In this document: positions 1 to 8,215 of the stretch, piece by piece | How positions within the stretch are numbered: the first letter of the stretch is position 1 | Layout of the letters: each line of letters opens with the position of its first letter | Assembly (NCBI GenBank): GCA_964527315.1 | Contig: CAZGOQ010000001.1 | Coordinates: 10,296-74,295, forward strand | DNA length: 64,000 bases | Direction: 5' to 3' | Source: HGM13006 sp964527315 | GTDB lineage: Bacteria > Bacillota > Clostridia > Oscillospirales > Oscillospiraceae | The notes under the pieces: generated by a model | Databases searched by the model: none | Seen by the model: the letters and a program-made list of their open reading frames with translations, nothing else | What the model was told of the DNA's origin: nothing | Program-made: the position numbers and the translations under genes

Positions 1-714
1 GATTACGCCTGTCTCCTCGGAAACGACCACAACCACTGCATCGGAATGCTCTGAAATGCCGATTGCCGCCCGATGCCGCGTGCCAAGTTCCCGGCTCAGA
101 TTCGGATTTTCCGTCAGGGGCAGCACACAGCCTGCTGCCGCTACACGGTCACTGCGAATGACCACAGCGCCATCGTGCAGGGCTGCTTTCGGGAAAAAGA
201 TATTTTTCAGCAATTCTGAGGAAACCGCTGCGTCTATGATCGTGCCGGTCTTAAAATATTCTTCCAGACTGCTCCTGCGTTCAAATACAATCAGTACGCC
301 AATCTTCTGGCGCGCCATGCTCCGGCAGGCCGAAACGGTTTCCTCCACCGTCCGCTCGGTATCGCCTGTCTGCTGTCTCGGTACGAACAGGCCCTTAATG
401 GAACTGCTGCCCAGCCGCTCCATGATTCGGCGAAGTTCCGGCTGAAAGACCACAACCAGTGCGATCAAGCTGATGTCGATGGTCCGGCTGATCAGGTAAT
501 TGAGCACATTAAGTTTCAATACGTCCGAAAGATAACTGAGCAGCAGCAGCAAAACAACAGCCTTGACGATCTGCTTTGCCGTATGAGATTGCGACAAATT
601 CAGAAGTTTATAAATGATATAGGCCACAATGGCAATATCCAGAATATCAAATGGGAAATTGATGATCGTGGCAAACTGCATAACTCTTTCCCACAGCATT
701 TGTATAGCGTTCAA
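1..714 (-). CDS. cdaA: Diadenylate cyclase CdaA, 3' end cut off by the window
   Basis: Makes the second messenger c-di-AMP from two ATP at the membrane. The minus frame reads through an N-terminal hydrophobic part with the typical DILDIAIVAYIIYKLL helix, further membrane segments up to about residue 75, then the DAC domain with its two hallmark motifs, LHDGAVVI (DGA) and GTRHRAA (RHR). The frame is still open at base 1, so the C-terminus is missing. I place the start at TTG 714, six bases behind GGAG; ATG codons at 699 and 681 are alternatives without a good ribosome site. In Firmicutes cdaA is usually followed by cdaR and glmM, which would lie beyond this end. Confidence 0.93.
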   Translation of the reverse strand, partial: MNAIQMLWERVMQFATIINFPFDILDIAIVAYIIYKLLNLSQSHTAKQIVKAVVLLLLLSYLSDVLKLNVLNYLISRTIDISLIALVVVFQPELRRIMERLGSSSIKGLFVPRQQTGDTERTVEETVSACRSMARQKIGVLIVFERRSSLEEYFKTGTIIDAAVSSELLKNIFFPKAALHDGAVVIRSDRVAAAGCVLPLTENPNLSRELGTRHRAAIGISEHSDAVVVVVSEETGVI

Positions 715-822
715 CCCTATCTCTCCGTTTCCATGCGAATCTATCACTTGCAGGACGGTTGTTTTACGGCCGTATCCCGTCCAATGTCCATTTTAGGGGG
801 TCTCAAATCGTTTTACATAATA

Positions 823-852
823 ATTATAACAGAATCCTCCTGTAAATAGCAA
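823..852 (-). promoter_or_regulatory. Promoter for cdaA
   Basis: TTGCTA (852-847), 18 bp spacer, TATAAT (828-823) preceded by TG as in an extended -10. It gives a leader of about 100 nt before the TTG start. The rest of 715-890 holds no gene that I can see. Confidence 0.6.
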
Positions 853-890
853 GGCCGCCAGCGCATTTTTTTGCGGTTTTACAATCTGTT

Positions 891-2003
891 TCAACTGTTC
901 ATGGTTTCCTTCAGGCCAAAGACCAGCGTATCCAGATCCTTTTTTTGATTCATGGGGCCAACGCTGAGCCGAATGGTGCCCGTCTCAAGGGTTCCCGCCG
1001 TTTCATGGGCAATGGGAGCACAGTGAAAACCTGACCGCAGAGCGATGTCCCATCCTCTGGCAAGGGCTTCTCCCACCACAATGCAGTCCTTTCCCTCCGT
1101 TACAAAGGAAAGGACGCCAGATTGCGGCTGTCCCGTATACAGCCTGATTCCCGGAATGTTTTGGAGCCGTTTGACCGCATATTGCAGCAGCGCTTGTTCC
1201 TGGTGCAAAATCTCTGTTTCCCCCAGCCGTCGTACACAGCGAAGTCCTGCCAAAAGTCCCGCCGCGCCGGGCATATTTTGCGTTCCCGCCTCCAGGCGGT
1301 CCGGCAGAAACTCCGGCATTTCCGGATCCCTGGAGACGCTGCCGGTTCCACCTTCCAGAACCGGATTGGCCTCATGATTGCAGAGCAGAAGCCCGGTTCC
1401 CTGCGGTCCCATCAACCCCTTGTGACCAGGCATAGCAATAAAGGCGGCTCCCAATGCGTTGAGACGGACAGGTAAACATCCGGCGCTCTGGGCCGCATCC
1501 AAAACAAAGGGGATCCTCCGGGCGCGGCAGAGTTCCGCCACCTGCCGGATCGGCAAAATCCAGCCGAACACGTTGGAGACATGAGTCATAACACAGAGTG
1601 TTGTGTCCTTGGTCAGCAGTCTGTCAAAATCCGCAAGGAGCGCTTCATCATCAAACAACGCTCCTCTGGCGATCTGAATCTTCGCGCCGAGAGCATATAG
1701 GGGCCGCAGCACTGCGTTATGCTCCATCCCGGAGATCACCACCCGGTCCCCCTTCTTTGCCAGCGATTTGATGGCAATATTAAGGCCGTGGGTCGCGGAT
1801 GTGGTAAGTACCACCTGCTCCTCCTGACAGTCAAACTGCCGGGCAGCTTCTATCCGCAGCTGAAACAGCACCTCCCCTGCTGCTTCCGCTGCCGATGCGC
1901 TTCCTCTGCCTGGGGAGGACAGGTGGCCAATGGCCCAGGATACTGCCCGCTCCACTGATTTTGGTTTGGGCAGGGAGGTCGCGCTGTTGTCCAGATAGAT
2001 CAT
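891..2003 (-). CDS. Cysteine desulfurase family protein (class V aminotransferase)
   Basis: PLP enzyme of the NifS/SufS/CsdA fold, 370 aa, which would remove sulfur (or selenium) from cysteine (selenocysteine). Visible are the N-terminal YLDNSATSLPKP, the PLP-binding lysine in MPGHKGLMGPQGTG, and near the C-terminus RSGFHCAP with the conserved cysteine that carries the persulfide. It overlaps the preceding DUF3343 gene by 4 nt (ATGA). That pairing, with no iscU or sufU scaffold nearby, suggests sulfur or selenium handling rather than bulk Fe-S assembly; the exact acceptor cannot be read from sequence. Confidence 0.9.
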   Translation of the reverse strand: MIYLDNSATSLPKPKSVERAVSWAIGHLSSPGRGSASAAEAAGEVLFQLRIEAARQFDCQEEQVVLTTSATHGLNIAIKSLAKKGDRVVISGMEHNAVLRPLYALGAKIQIARGALFDDEALLADFDRLLTKDTTLCVMTHVSNVFGWILPIRQVAELCRARRIPFVLDAAQSAGCLPVRLNALGAAFIAMPGHKGLMGPQGTGLLLCNHEANPVLEGGTGSVSRDPEMPEFLPDRLEAGTQNMPGAAGLLAGLRCVRRLGETEILHQEQALLQYAVKRLQNIPGIRLYTGQPQSGVLSFVTEGKDCIVVGEALARGWDIALRSGFHCAPIAHETAGTLETGTIRLSVGPMNQKKDLDTLVFGLKETMNS

Positions 2004-2251
2004 AGAAAGACCTCCTTTCTCCCCTTGTCTGTGATCAGATAGCTTCTTTCATAGGGAATTTCCAGGCCGCGAAGCTGCATGGCTGCGGTTTCTGCTTCTG
2101 CCTGACGAACCCATATTCCAAAGCCGCATCCTCTGGCAGACAGAGCAGCCGGCGTTTTGCCCAGCTTCGCCTGAATACCCGCCTGATTTAGTATTTTTGT
2201 GCCCTTTCGTGCCTGCGTTTGGGCGCGAAAGGTAAAAAATATCATGCTCAT
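2000..2251 (-). CDS. DUF3343 protein, putative Se/S carrier-like
   Basis: 83 aa. It matches the small DUF3343 family (described as putative Se/S carrier-like) in length and in the pattern of an N-terminal beta strand MIFFTFRAQTQA, a central basic part with ALSARGCGFGIWV and a C-terminal beta strand. The lone cysteine in RGCGFG is at the place where family members usually carry one. It has a good ribosome site (GGAGG) and its stop overlaps the start of the cysteine desulfurase gene, so the two are probably translated together and act together. Function of the family is not firmly known. Confidence 0.8.
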   Translation of the reverse strand: MSMIFFTFRAQTQARKGTKILNQAGIQAKLGKTPAALSARGCGFGIWVRQAEAETAAMQLRGLEIPYERSYLITDKGRKEVFL

Positions 2252-2301
2252 CGAATCGCCTCCATGAGCATGATATGTTTTTTTGGGAAAAAAGACACAG
2301 T

Positions 2302-2769
2302 TTATGTCAAAAGACAGACACAGTGCGCTGCGATTCCCTCTCCTCTTCCGGTAAAACCCAGCGCTTCTTCCGTGGTCGCCTTGAGATTAATCTGATCCAT
2401 GGAAATTTCCATCGTCCCCGCCAGCGTCTCCCGCATAGATTCCAGATAGGGCATCAGCTTTGGTTTCTGGGCAATTACCGTTGCGTCCAGATTCCCAATC
2501 TCATAGCCCTCGCACCGTATCAACCGGCAGGCCTCCTTTAACAGCAGCTGGCTGTCGATATCGCGGTAGCGGTCGTCGGAATCCGGGAAATGGCGGCCGA
2601 TATCCCCCAATGCGGCGGCGCCCAGTAAAGCGTCTATGACCGCGTGGGTCAGCACATCGGCGTCAGAATGCCCCCAAAGCCCCAATGGATGCGGAATCTC
2701 CACACCGCCCAGAATCAACTTTCTGCCGGAAACAAGCCGGTGTGCATCGTATCCATGTCCAATTCGCAC
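2302..2769 (-). CDS. ispF: 2-C-methyl-D-erythritol 2,4-cyclodiphosphate synthase
   Basis: Fifth step of the MEP pathway to isoprenoids: cyclises the CDP-methylerythritol phosphate and releases CMP. 155 aa, the usual length. It begins with the canonical RIGHGYDAHRL (metal-binding Asp and His), then GHSDADVLTHAVIDALLGA and GDIGRHFPDSD, and ends with GRGEGIAAHCVCLL. The start is GTG at 2769 with GGAGGGAG five bases upstream. This start lies inside the end of ispD, a 55 nt overlap. Confidence 0.97.
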   Translation of the reverse strand: MRIGHGYDAHRLVSGRKLILGGVEIPHPLGLWGHSDADVLTHAVIDALLGAAALGDIGRHFPDSDDRYRDIDSQLLLKEACRLIRCEGYEIGNLDATVIAQKPKLMPYLESMRETLAGTMEISMDQINLKATTEEALGFTGRGEGIAAHCVCLLT

Positions 2770-3491
2770 GGCTTCTCCCTCCCCTGAAGTACCATCTCCG
2801 CAATTTTCAGATCCAACGGTGTTGTAATTTTAATATTATCGGCTGCGCCCTCCGTCAAATGCACATGGACGCCCAAACCCTCCATGGCGCCGCAGTCATC
2901 TGTGTAGGGAAGCTTTTCCTTTTTTGCCCGCTGCCAGGCGGCAGCCAGCAGATCCCGGTCAAAGACCTGGGGCGTCTGAACGGCCCGAAGGGTGTCCCGG
3001 TCCGGGGTGCGCTCCACCCGTCCATCCTCTCCCACTACCTTAATGGTATCGGTCACCGGAATTGCAGGTGCGGCGGCATGGTAACTCAGGCCCAGATCCA
3101 CGACCCGCTTAATCAGTTCCTCCGTCACCAGCGGTCTTGCACCGTCCTGTATGGCCACCAGAACGGTTTCCCTGCTGGTCACATCCAGGCCGGCCTGCAC
3201 GGATTCCATCCGGCTGGCGCCGCCGGGAACTACCGCCCGAACCTTGGAAAAATCGTATTTCAGTACATATTCCTGCACCTGCCGCCGCTGATCCTTCCGC
3301 ACTACCACAACGATCTCATCAATGCACTTCGCCATCTCAAATGCCCGAATGGTATGTACGATTACCGGCTCACCGCAAAGTTCCGTCATAATTTTATCTA
3401 CGCCATTCATTCTGGTAGAACTGCCGGCAGCGACAATAACCGCAGTACAGTGAGTCCATCTTTTTTCCCGGTGCCAATCAAAAATTTTCAT
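2715..3491 (-). CDS. ispD: 2-C-methyl-D-erythritol 4-phosphate cytidylyltransferase
   Basis: Third step of the MEP pathway: transfers CMP onto methylerythritol 4-phosphate. The nucleotide-binding TAVIVAAGSSTRM, the IQDGARPLV segment and RDTLRAVQTPQVF are all present. At 258 aa it is longer than the common 225-235 aa, with about 15 extra residues at the N-terminus and about 20 at the C-terminus (after KIAEMVLQG). The C-terminal tail is the part that overlaps ispF. The start forms an ATGA overlap with the gene upstream. Being next to ispF is the normal arrangement. Confidence 0.96.
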   Translation of the reverse strand: MKIFDWHREKRWTHCTAVIVAAGSSTRMNGVDKIMTELCGEPVIVHTIRAFEMAKCIDEIVVVVRKDQRRQVQEYVLKYDFSKVRAVVPGGASRMESVQAGLDVTSRETVLVAIQDGARPLVTEELIKRVVDLGLSYHAAAPAIPVTDTIKVVGEDGRVERTPDRDTLRAVQTPQVFDRDLLAAAWQRAKKEKLPYTDDCGAMEGLGVHVHLTEGAADNIKITTPLDLKIAEMVLQGREKPCELDMDTMHTGLFPAES

Positions 3492-4741
3492 GCGCTTTTC
3501 CCTGTCCTTTTCAGCTGCTCCAATGCAAGCAGGATCCCCAGCTTTCCTGATTCATAGGTAATGCCACCCTGCAGGTATGCCATATACGGCTCCCGCATGG
3601 GGCCGTCGGCGCTGAGTTCGATGGACGCACCCTGCACAAATGCTCCGGCTGCCATAATCACCTGATCGGTATATCCCGGCATGTTCCATGGTTCCGGCAT
3701 CACATGCGAATCCACCGGTGCTCCCATTTGAACGCCCCGGCAAAAGGCCCGCATTGGCGCCGGACTGCCGAATTGAATTGTTTGAACAATGTCTCCCCGC
3801 GGTTCCTTCATTCCCGGCGAGGTCTGATAGCCCAGATTCTCCATTGCGCCTGCGCAAAAAACCGCTGTTTTCAGCGCCTGCGCCGTCACATGCGGAGCCA
3901 TGAAAAACCCCTGGTACAGCAGGCGGTTCACATCCTGTGTACAGCCGCATTCCCGCCCAATACCGGGACAGGTCAGCCGCATGGCGGCCGCTTCCACCAA
4001 ATCTTCCCGGCCTACAATATAGCCGCCAGTGGGCGCGATTCCGCCCCCGGGATTTTTGATCAGGGAGCCGGCCATGATATCCGCGCCGACCTCTGTTGGC
4101 TCATGTTCCTCTACGAACTCCCCATAGCAGTTATCCACAAAAACCAGAATCTCCGGGTTTGCTGCCTTTGCGGCGGAGATGATCTCTCCAATCTCCTGCA
4201 CTGTCAGCGCCTTCCGAATGGAATAGCCCCGGGACCGCTGAAGCATCAAAAGCTTTGCGCCCTTTTCCCGGACGGCAGCGCAAATGCCGCTCAGATCGGG
4301 CCGCAGCTTCTCGGTCATATCCACCTGCCGGTAATGGATTCCCAACTCCCGAAAGTTCCCTGGTGCATCCCCCGTGATTCCCAGAACATTTTGCAGCGTG
4401 TCATAGGGTGCGCCAAAGCCGGAGATCACCGTATCACCGGGCCGCAAAATTCCCTGCAGCGCGCAAGTGATGGTATGCGTGCCATTGACGAACTGGCTCC
4501 GTACCAGTCCCGCCGGGGTGCGGAACACTCTTGCAAAAATTTTGTCCAGCGTGTCTCTGCCCAGATCATCGTAACCGTAGCCGGTAGTTCCCACCAGATG
4601 CGCCGCGCTGACCCGATAATATTGAAAGGCCTCCAGCATCTTTTCCGCGTTTTGCTCCGCGACCCGGTCGATCTGTTCCAATATGGGCCTGGCCTGCTCT
4701 GTCACCTGCCGGGATAAGGCCCTGATTTCCTCTGAGATCAT
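3488..4741 (-). CDS. Methionine gamma-lyase family protein (YnbB/aluminium-resistance type)
   Basis: PLP-dependent fold-type I protein, 417 aa from ATG 4741. The open frame runs further upstream to 4882, but the ATG at 4741 overlaps the preceding stop (ATGA) and begins the usual MISEEIRALS. Family features are the N-terminal helix ahead of the GTTGYGYDDLGRD segment, the FVNGTHTITCALQ segment, EILVFVDNCYGEFVE, and the likely PLP lysine in MAGSLIKNPGGGIAPTGGY. The Bacillus homologue is YnbB. The true substrate of this family is unsettled; methionine lyase activity is assumed from the fold only. Confidence 0.88.
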   Translation of the reverse strand: MISEEIRALSRQVTEQARPILEQIDRVAEQNAEKMLEAFQYYRVSAAHLVGTTGYGYDDLGRDTLDKIFARVFRTPAGLVRSQFVNGTHTITCALQGILRPGDTVISGFGAPYDTLQNVLGITGDAPGNFRELGIHYRQVDMTEKLRPDLSGICAAVREKGAKLLMLQRSRGYSIRKALTVQEIGEIISAAKAANPEILVFVDNCYGEFVEEHEPTEVGADIMAGSLIKNPGGGIAPTGGYIVGREDLVEAAAMRLTCPGIGRECGCTQDVNRLLYQGFFMAPHVTAQALKTAVFCAGAMENLGYQTSPGMKEPRGDIVQTIQFGSPAPMRAFCRGVQMGAPVDSHVMPEPWNMPGYTDQVIMAAGAFVQGASIELSADGPMREPYMAYLQGGITYESGKLGILLALEQLKRTGKSA

Positions 4742-5715
4742 ATCTGCTCCTCCAAAAAGCCCATGAGGATTGGGCGCATCGCCTGAATATCCGAAAGAGA
4801 TACGATCTGGCCGGGCGCATCCGTCAGTTCCGCCGGGCACAACAGCCCGCCGATCCGGAGTCCCGTTCCCGTGCGCTGACAACTCTCACCGTCTCCCCTT
4901 CCGGAAAGCGACGCCCAAGCCTGAATGGAAATGTTTTTCCGGGCAGCGCTCTTTTTCAGCGCATTCTGTACTGTGTCATCATAAATGATCCCCTGATCCA
5001 TGACCGGGATTACCGGGCCTTTTCCCAGCTGCGGCAGTGTCTCCCCGCTGTTTCCTGCGGCGCAGAGATCCAGAACCATCGCCACTCCGGAAAGACCGGC
5101 TGCAGCCGCCCGGGCACCTCTGGATCCAACATGGCGCTGGACAGTAAAAACCATGGTCACATCCAGCGGCAGGGATTCCCGCATTAAGGACAGCAGTACC
5201 CCTGCTGTAACGCTTCTGGACATGGCTTTACCATAGAGCCGACTTTCTCCCAATCCTCGAAGGGGCTCATCAAATACGCCGAACATACCCGGCTCCAAGC
5301 CATCGGCATTTCCCAGATCCAAATATAGATCCTCCTGCTTCGGCAGCTGATCCCGCTCTTCCTTGTCGGAAAGATGGATGGGCTTCATGCCAATGACGCC
5401 TCTTCTGCTGCACGGCCCGACCAGAACCGAATGGCCCAAAATCATGCGGAGTTTCGTGCTTCCCATCAGGCCGAACTTCCAAAACTCCTCTGTGTTCTGT
5501 TTGACCATCAATCCCGGTTCATCCATATGCGCAAACAGGAATACCGGCTCTCGGGATGTCTTTTTGCCTTTGAGCGTCACAAACAGGTTCCCCAGCCGAT
5601 CCTCCCGGACCTGACCGTCCAGCGTTTCCGCCTTGGCAATGATCTCCCTTCTGACCGCATTTTCGCAGCCGGAGGGCGCAAACAGGCCAGACAGCGCTTC
5701 AATCGTATTTCTCAT
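4738..5715 (-). CDS. M42-like aminopeptidase paralogue that has lost its metal site
   Basis: 325 aa, aligned along its length with the intact M42 peptidase encoded just upstream. The first ligand motif survives as AHMDE. The bridging aspartate motif (GKSLDNR next door) reads GKAMSRS, the catalytic-base and ligand pair (QEECG next door) reads QRHVG, and the last histidine (RYMHTP next door) is replaced in LTDAPG. One Asp (VLDL) is kept. It should therefore be unable to hold the two-metal centre. The gene has no stop or frameshift and is coupled by ATGA overlaps on both sides, so it is a maintained pseudoenzyme rather than a decaying gene. Possible roles are subunit partner or peptide binder; this is inference. 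Confidence 0.8.
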   Translation of the reverse strand: MRNTIEALSGLFAPSGCENAVRREIIAKAETLDGQVREDRLGNLFVTLKGKKTSREPVFLFAHMDEPGLMVKQNTEEFWKFGLMGSTKLRMILGHSVLVGPCSRRGVIGMKPIHLSDKEERDQLPKQEDLYLDLGNADGLEPGMFGVFDEPLRGLGESRLYGKAMSRSVTAGVLLSLMRESLPLDVTMVFTVQRHVGSRGARAAAAGLSGVAMVLDLCAAGNSGETLPQLGKGPVIPVMDQGIIYDDTVQNALKKSAARKNISIQAWASLSGRGDGESCQRTGTGLRIGGLLCPAELTDAPGQIVSLSDIQAMRPILMGFLEEQI

Positions 5716-6731
5716 GGCTTCCTCTCCTGTTCCGCTTTCAAAAATGCCGCTGCCAGCCGGGCCGCAGCCTCAATGTCTCTTTGGTCCACAACCTCTATCG
5801 GCGTATGCATATATCGCACCGGTACGGAAATCAGCGCCGATGGAATGCCCTCCCCGGCGATCTGGGTCTGCATGGAATTGGTTCCCGTCCCGTTTTCCAT
5901 AATCTCCCTGCTGTGAAGAATCTGTTCCCGCTGAGCAATCTCGCAAAGCCGTTTGGACAGTCCATGGTCTAATACCGGGCTGAATCCCACCGCCACACCG
6001 CTGCCCAGCGGGAAGGTACGCTCCTTAGGGGAATCCGGGCTGTCGCCAAAGGTTACATCCGTTACAAGAGCCGCATCTGGTTGAAGCCGGAATGCAGCGG
6101 TCAACGCGCCTGCGCCGCCGCACTCCTCCTGTACGCTGCCCAGAACCACCACGTTGATCGGAAGTTCCTCCTCCTTTGTCAGTTCCAATGCCCGCAGCAG
6201 CGCCGTAAAGCAGGCCCGGTTATCCAGGGATTTTCCAAAGATACGATCCCCCATCTGCCACGGCTCCGTCCCATAGGCCACACGGGTACCAGGGAGAATC
6301 TCCGATGCCTGCTGCTGCGTCAATCCGCAGTCGATGCGCAAATCGTCGATAGGAATCGGCCGATCCCGCCCCGTCTCTTTCTTTTCGTAGGAGATGACGC
6401 CATAGCGGGGCGGGTTTGTCAGAACCATGACCAAACGCCCCGGCAACATTCTCGTGTCCACGCCGCCAACACTGCCGGAAATGGTCAATGCACCCTCCTT
6501 TTGACCAGTGACCATCAGACCCACCTGATCCAGATGCGCGTCCAGCAATACGGTTTTTGCATTTTTCCGTCTGCTGAGACGGATCCCCACAAGATTTCCC
6601 AGTGCGTCGATCTCAGTCTTCTGTACCAAAGGAGTGAGCAGCTTTTGTGCTGTCAGGACCGCCTCCCGTTCATTCCCGGAAACGCCGTTGGCCCGGGAAA
6701 GTTCCATCAGCACCTCCGCAATTTTCATCAA
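5712..6731 (-). CDS. M42 family metallopeptidase (glutamyl aminopeptidase/deblocking type)
   Basis: 339 aa cytosolic zinc/cobalt aminopeptidase that normally builds tetrahedral dodecamers and trims peptides. All expected metal-site motifs are seen in order: AHLDQ, GKSLDNR, QEECGG, DVTFGD and RYMHTP. It starts with an ATGA overlap on murD and ends in an ATGA overlap with the degenerate paralogue, so both M42 proteins should be made in similar amounts. Confidence 0.93.
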   Translation of the reverse strand: MMKIAEVLMELSRANGVSGNEREAVLTAQKLLTPLVQKTEIDALGNLVGIRLSRRKNAKTVLLDAHLDQVGLMVTGQKEGALTISGSVGGVDTRMLPGRLVMVLTNPPRYGVISYEKKETGRDRPIPIDDLRIDCGLTQQQASEILPGTRVAYGTEPWQMGDRIFGKSLDNRACFTALLRALELTKEEELPINVVVLGSVQEECGGAGALTAAFRLQPDAALVTDVTFGDSPDSPKERTFPLGSGVAVGFSPVLDHGLSKRLCEIAQREQILHSREIMENGTGTNSMQTQIAGEGIPSALISVPVRYMHTPIEVVDQRDIEAAARLAAAFLKAEQERKP

Positions 6732-8110
6732 AGTTCCATCACAACCTTTTGGAACCGGTCGCCCCGTTCCTCAAAATTCCGAAACCGATCAAATGAGGTG
6801 CTGGCCGGGGACAGGATCACGGAATCTCCCGGCTTTGCACGTTCCGCCGCCGTGCGAACAGCGTCATCAAAGGCTTCTATCTCCAATATTTCCGGATTTT
6901 TTCCATTATATCCAGGCATCATTTCCGCCGCCGCACGAATTTTCCCGGCGGTCATACCGGTGAGTACCAACAGCTTCACATGGCTCTGCAGTTCCGGCCC
7001 CAGCGCCTCATAGCTGATGCCCTTGTCCTTGCCGCCTGCAATCAAAATAACCTTCTCCGAAAAACTCCGCAGCGCCGCCGTCGTCCGGCTGGGCGAGGAA
7101 TCAATGGAACTGTCATAATATTTTACCCCGTCCTTCATGCGAACCAGCTGAATCCGGTGCGCCACGCCGCCGAAGGTTCTTGCCAGTTCGATCATTATGT
7201 CTCTGGGCACCAGCCTGTCCACCGCGCAAAACGCCGCCATGTAGTTTTCAATGTTGTGTACGCCTGGAATCAGGATATCTCCGGCTGGAAGAATCTCCTC
7301 CTCCGTATCTCCCATCACCCGACAGATCATCTGGTCTTTTCGCAGATAATACCCGTTTTGCACCTTTTCTTTTCTGGAAAACTGCAATACCTTTGCCTTC
7401 GATTTTTCCGCAAAGCTGTTTGTCAGCGCATGATCCCGGTTCAGCACCATAATATCGCCAGCACTCTGATGGCGGTAGATATTCTCCTTGGCTGCCACAT
7501 ACTCCGCCATATCCTTGTGAATATCCAGGTGATTGGGTGAAAGATTAGTTATAACGGAGATATGCGGGCTATGCGTCATGTCCATCAGCTGGAAGGAACT
7601 GAGTTCCACCACTGCGTAATCCGAGGGCTTCATATTTTCCACCAGTGGCAGCAGAGGCGTTCCGATATTGCCTCCACAGTAGACCGTTTTCCCGGCTTTC
7701 TCCAAAAGCCGGGCGATCAGGGTCGTGGTGGTGGTTTTCCCATCGGAACCGGTGACGCCCAGAATTGTACAGGGACAGACTGCGAAGAAGGCTTCCATCT
7801 CCGAACTAACCACTGCGCCGCGTTCCCGCAGAGACATCAGCTGAGGGCAAAAAGCATTGAGTCCCGGCGTGCGAAATACTACGTCCGCCCGAATATCCTC
7901 CAGATACTCCTCTCCCAGAACCAGCTTTGCCCCCTGCCGTTCCAGTTCCAGCACTTCCGGCAGCAGCTTTTCTCTCGGGGTCTTATCCCGGCATTCCACC
8001 GCAATCCCACGGCTCAGCAGCATCTTCACCAAAGGCCGGTTGCTGATGCCAAGACCAATGACCGTAACGCTTTTCTCCTGCAATTTTTCAAAATACTCGC
8101 TTACCGTCAT
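6728..8110 (-). CDS. murD: UDP-N-acetylmuramoylalanine-D-glutamate ligase
   Basis: Adds D-glutamate to UDP-MurNAc-L-Ala in peptidoglycan synthesis. 460 aa, standard Mur ligase layout: N-terminal Rossmann part (VTVIGLGISNRPL), ATP-binding GVTGSDGKTTTTTL, central SSFQLMD and TNLSPNHLDIH, C-terminal YYDSSIDSSPSRTTAALRS and ILIAGGKDKG. The gene stands apart from a dcw cluster; murC is 55 kb away. It is first in the run down to ispF, and its stop overlaps the next start. Confidence 0.97.
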   Translation of the reverse strand: MTVSEYFEKLQEKSVTVIGLGISNRPLVKMLLSRGIAVECRDKTPREKLLPEVLELERQGAKLVLGEEYLEDIRADVVFRTPGLNAFCPQLMSLRERGAVVSSEMEAFFAVCPCTILGVTGSDGKTTTTTLIARLLEKAGKTVYCGGNIGTPLLPLVENMKPSDYAVVELSSFQLMDMTHSPHISVITNLSPNHLDIHKDMAEYVAAKENIYRHQSAGDIMVLNRDHALTNSFAEKSKAKVLQFSRKEKVQNGYYLRKDQMICRVMGDTEEEILPAGDILIPGVHNIENYMAAFCAVDRLVPRDIMIELARTFGGVAHRIQLVRMKDGVKYYDSSIDSSPSRTTAALRSFSEKVILIAGGKDKGISYEALGPELQSHVKLLVLTGMTAGKIRAAAEMMPGYNGKNPEILEIEAFDDAVRTAAERAKPGDSVILSPASTSFDRFRNFEERGDRFQKVVMEL

Positions 8111-8145
8111 AACCTGCAGTCCCTCCGTTCCATGTTCAGTTTCTT

Positions 8146-8174
8146 ATTGTACACGATAAAGAGAAATTTTGCAA
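8146..8174 (-). promoter_or_regulatory. Promoter of the murD-M42-ispDF run
   Basis: TTGCAA (8174-8169), 17 bp spacer, TACAAT (8151-8146). It lies back to back with the rnpB promoter; the two -35 boxes are only 5 bp apart. Confidence 0.75.
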
Positions 8175-8179
8175 TGTGT

Positions 8180-8208
8180 TTGACAAGAACGAAAAAGTAA
8201 AGTATCAT
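8180..8208 (+). promoter_or_regulatory. Promoter of rnpB
   Basis: TTGACA (8180-8185), 17 bp, TATCAT (8203-8208). The predicted first base is about 8215, exactly where helix P1 of the RNase P RNA begins. Confidence 0.85.
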
Positions 8209-8215
8209 AATTCCT

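Noticed and set aside
4742..4882. N-terminal extension of 47 residues on the methionine-gamma-lyase-family protein
   Set aside because: The extension lies within the M42-like gene and an ATGA-coupled ATG fits the family start.
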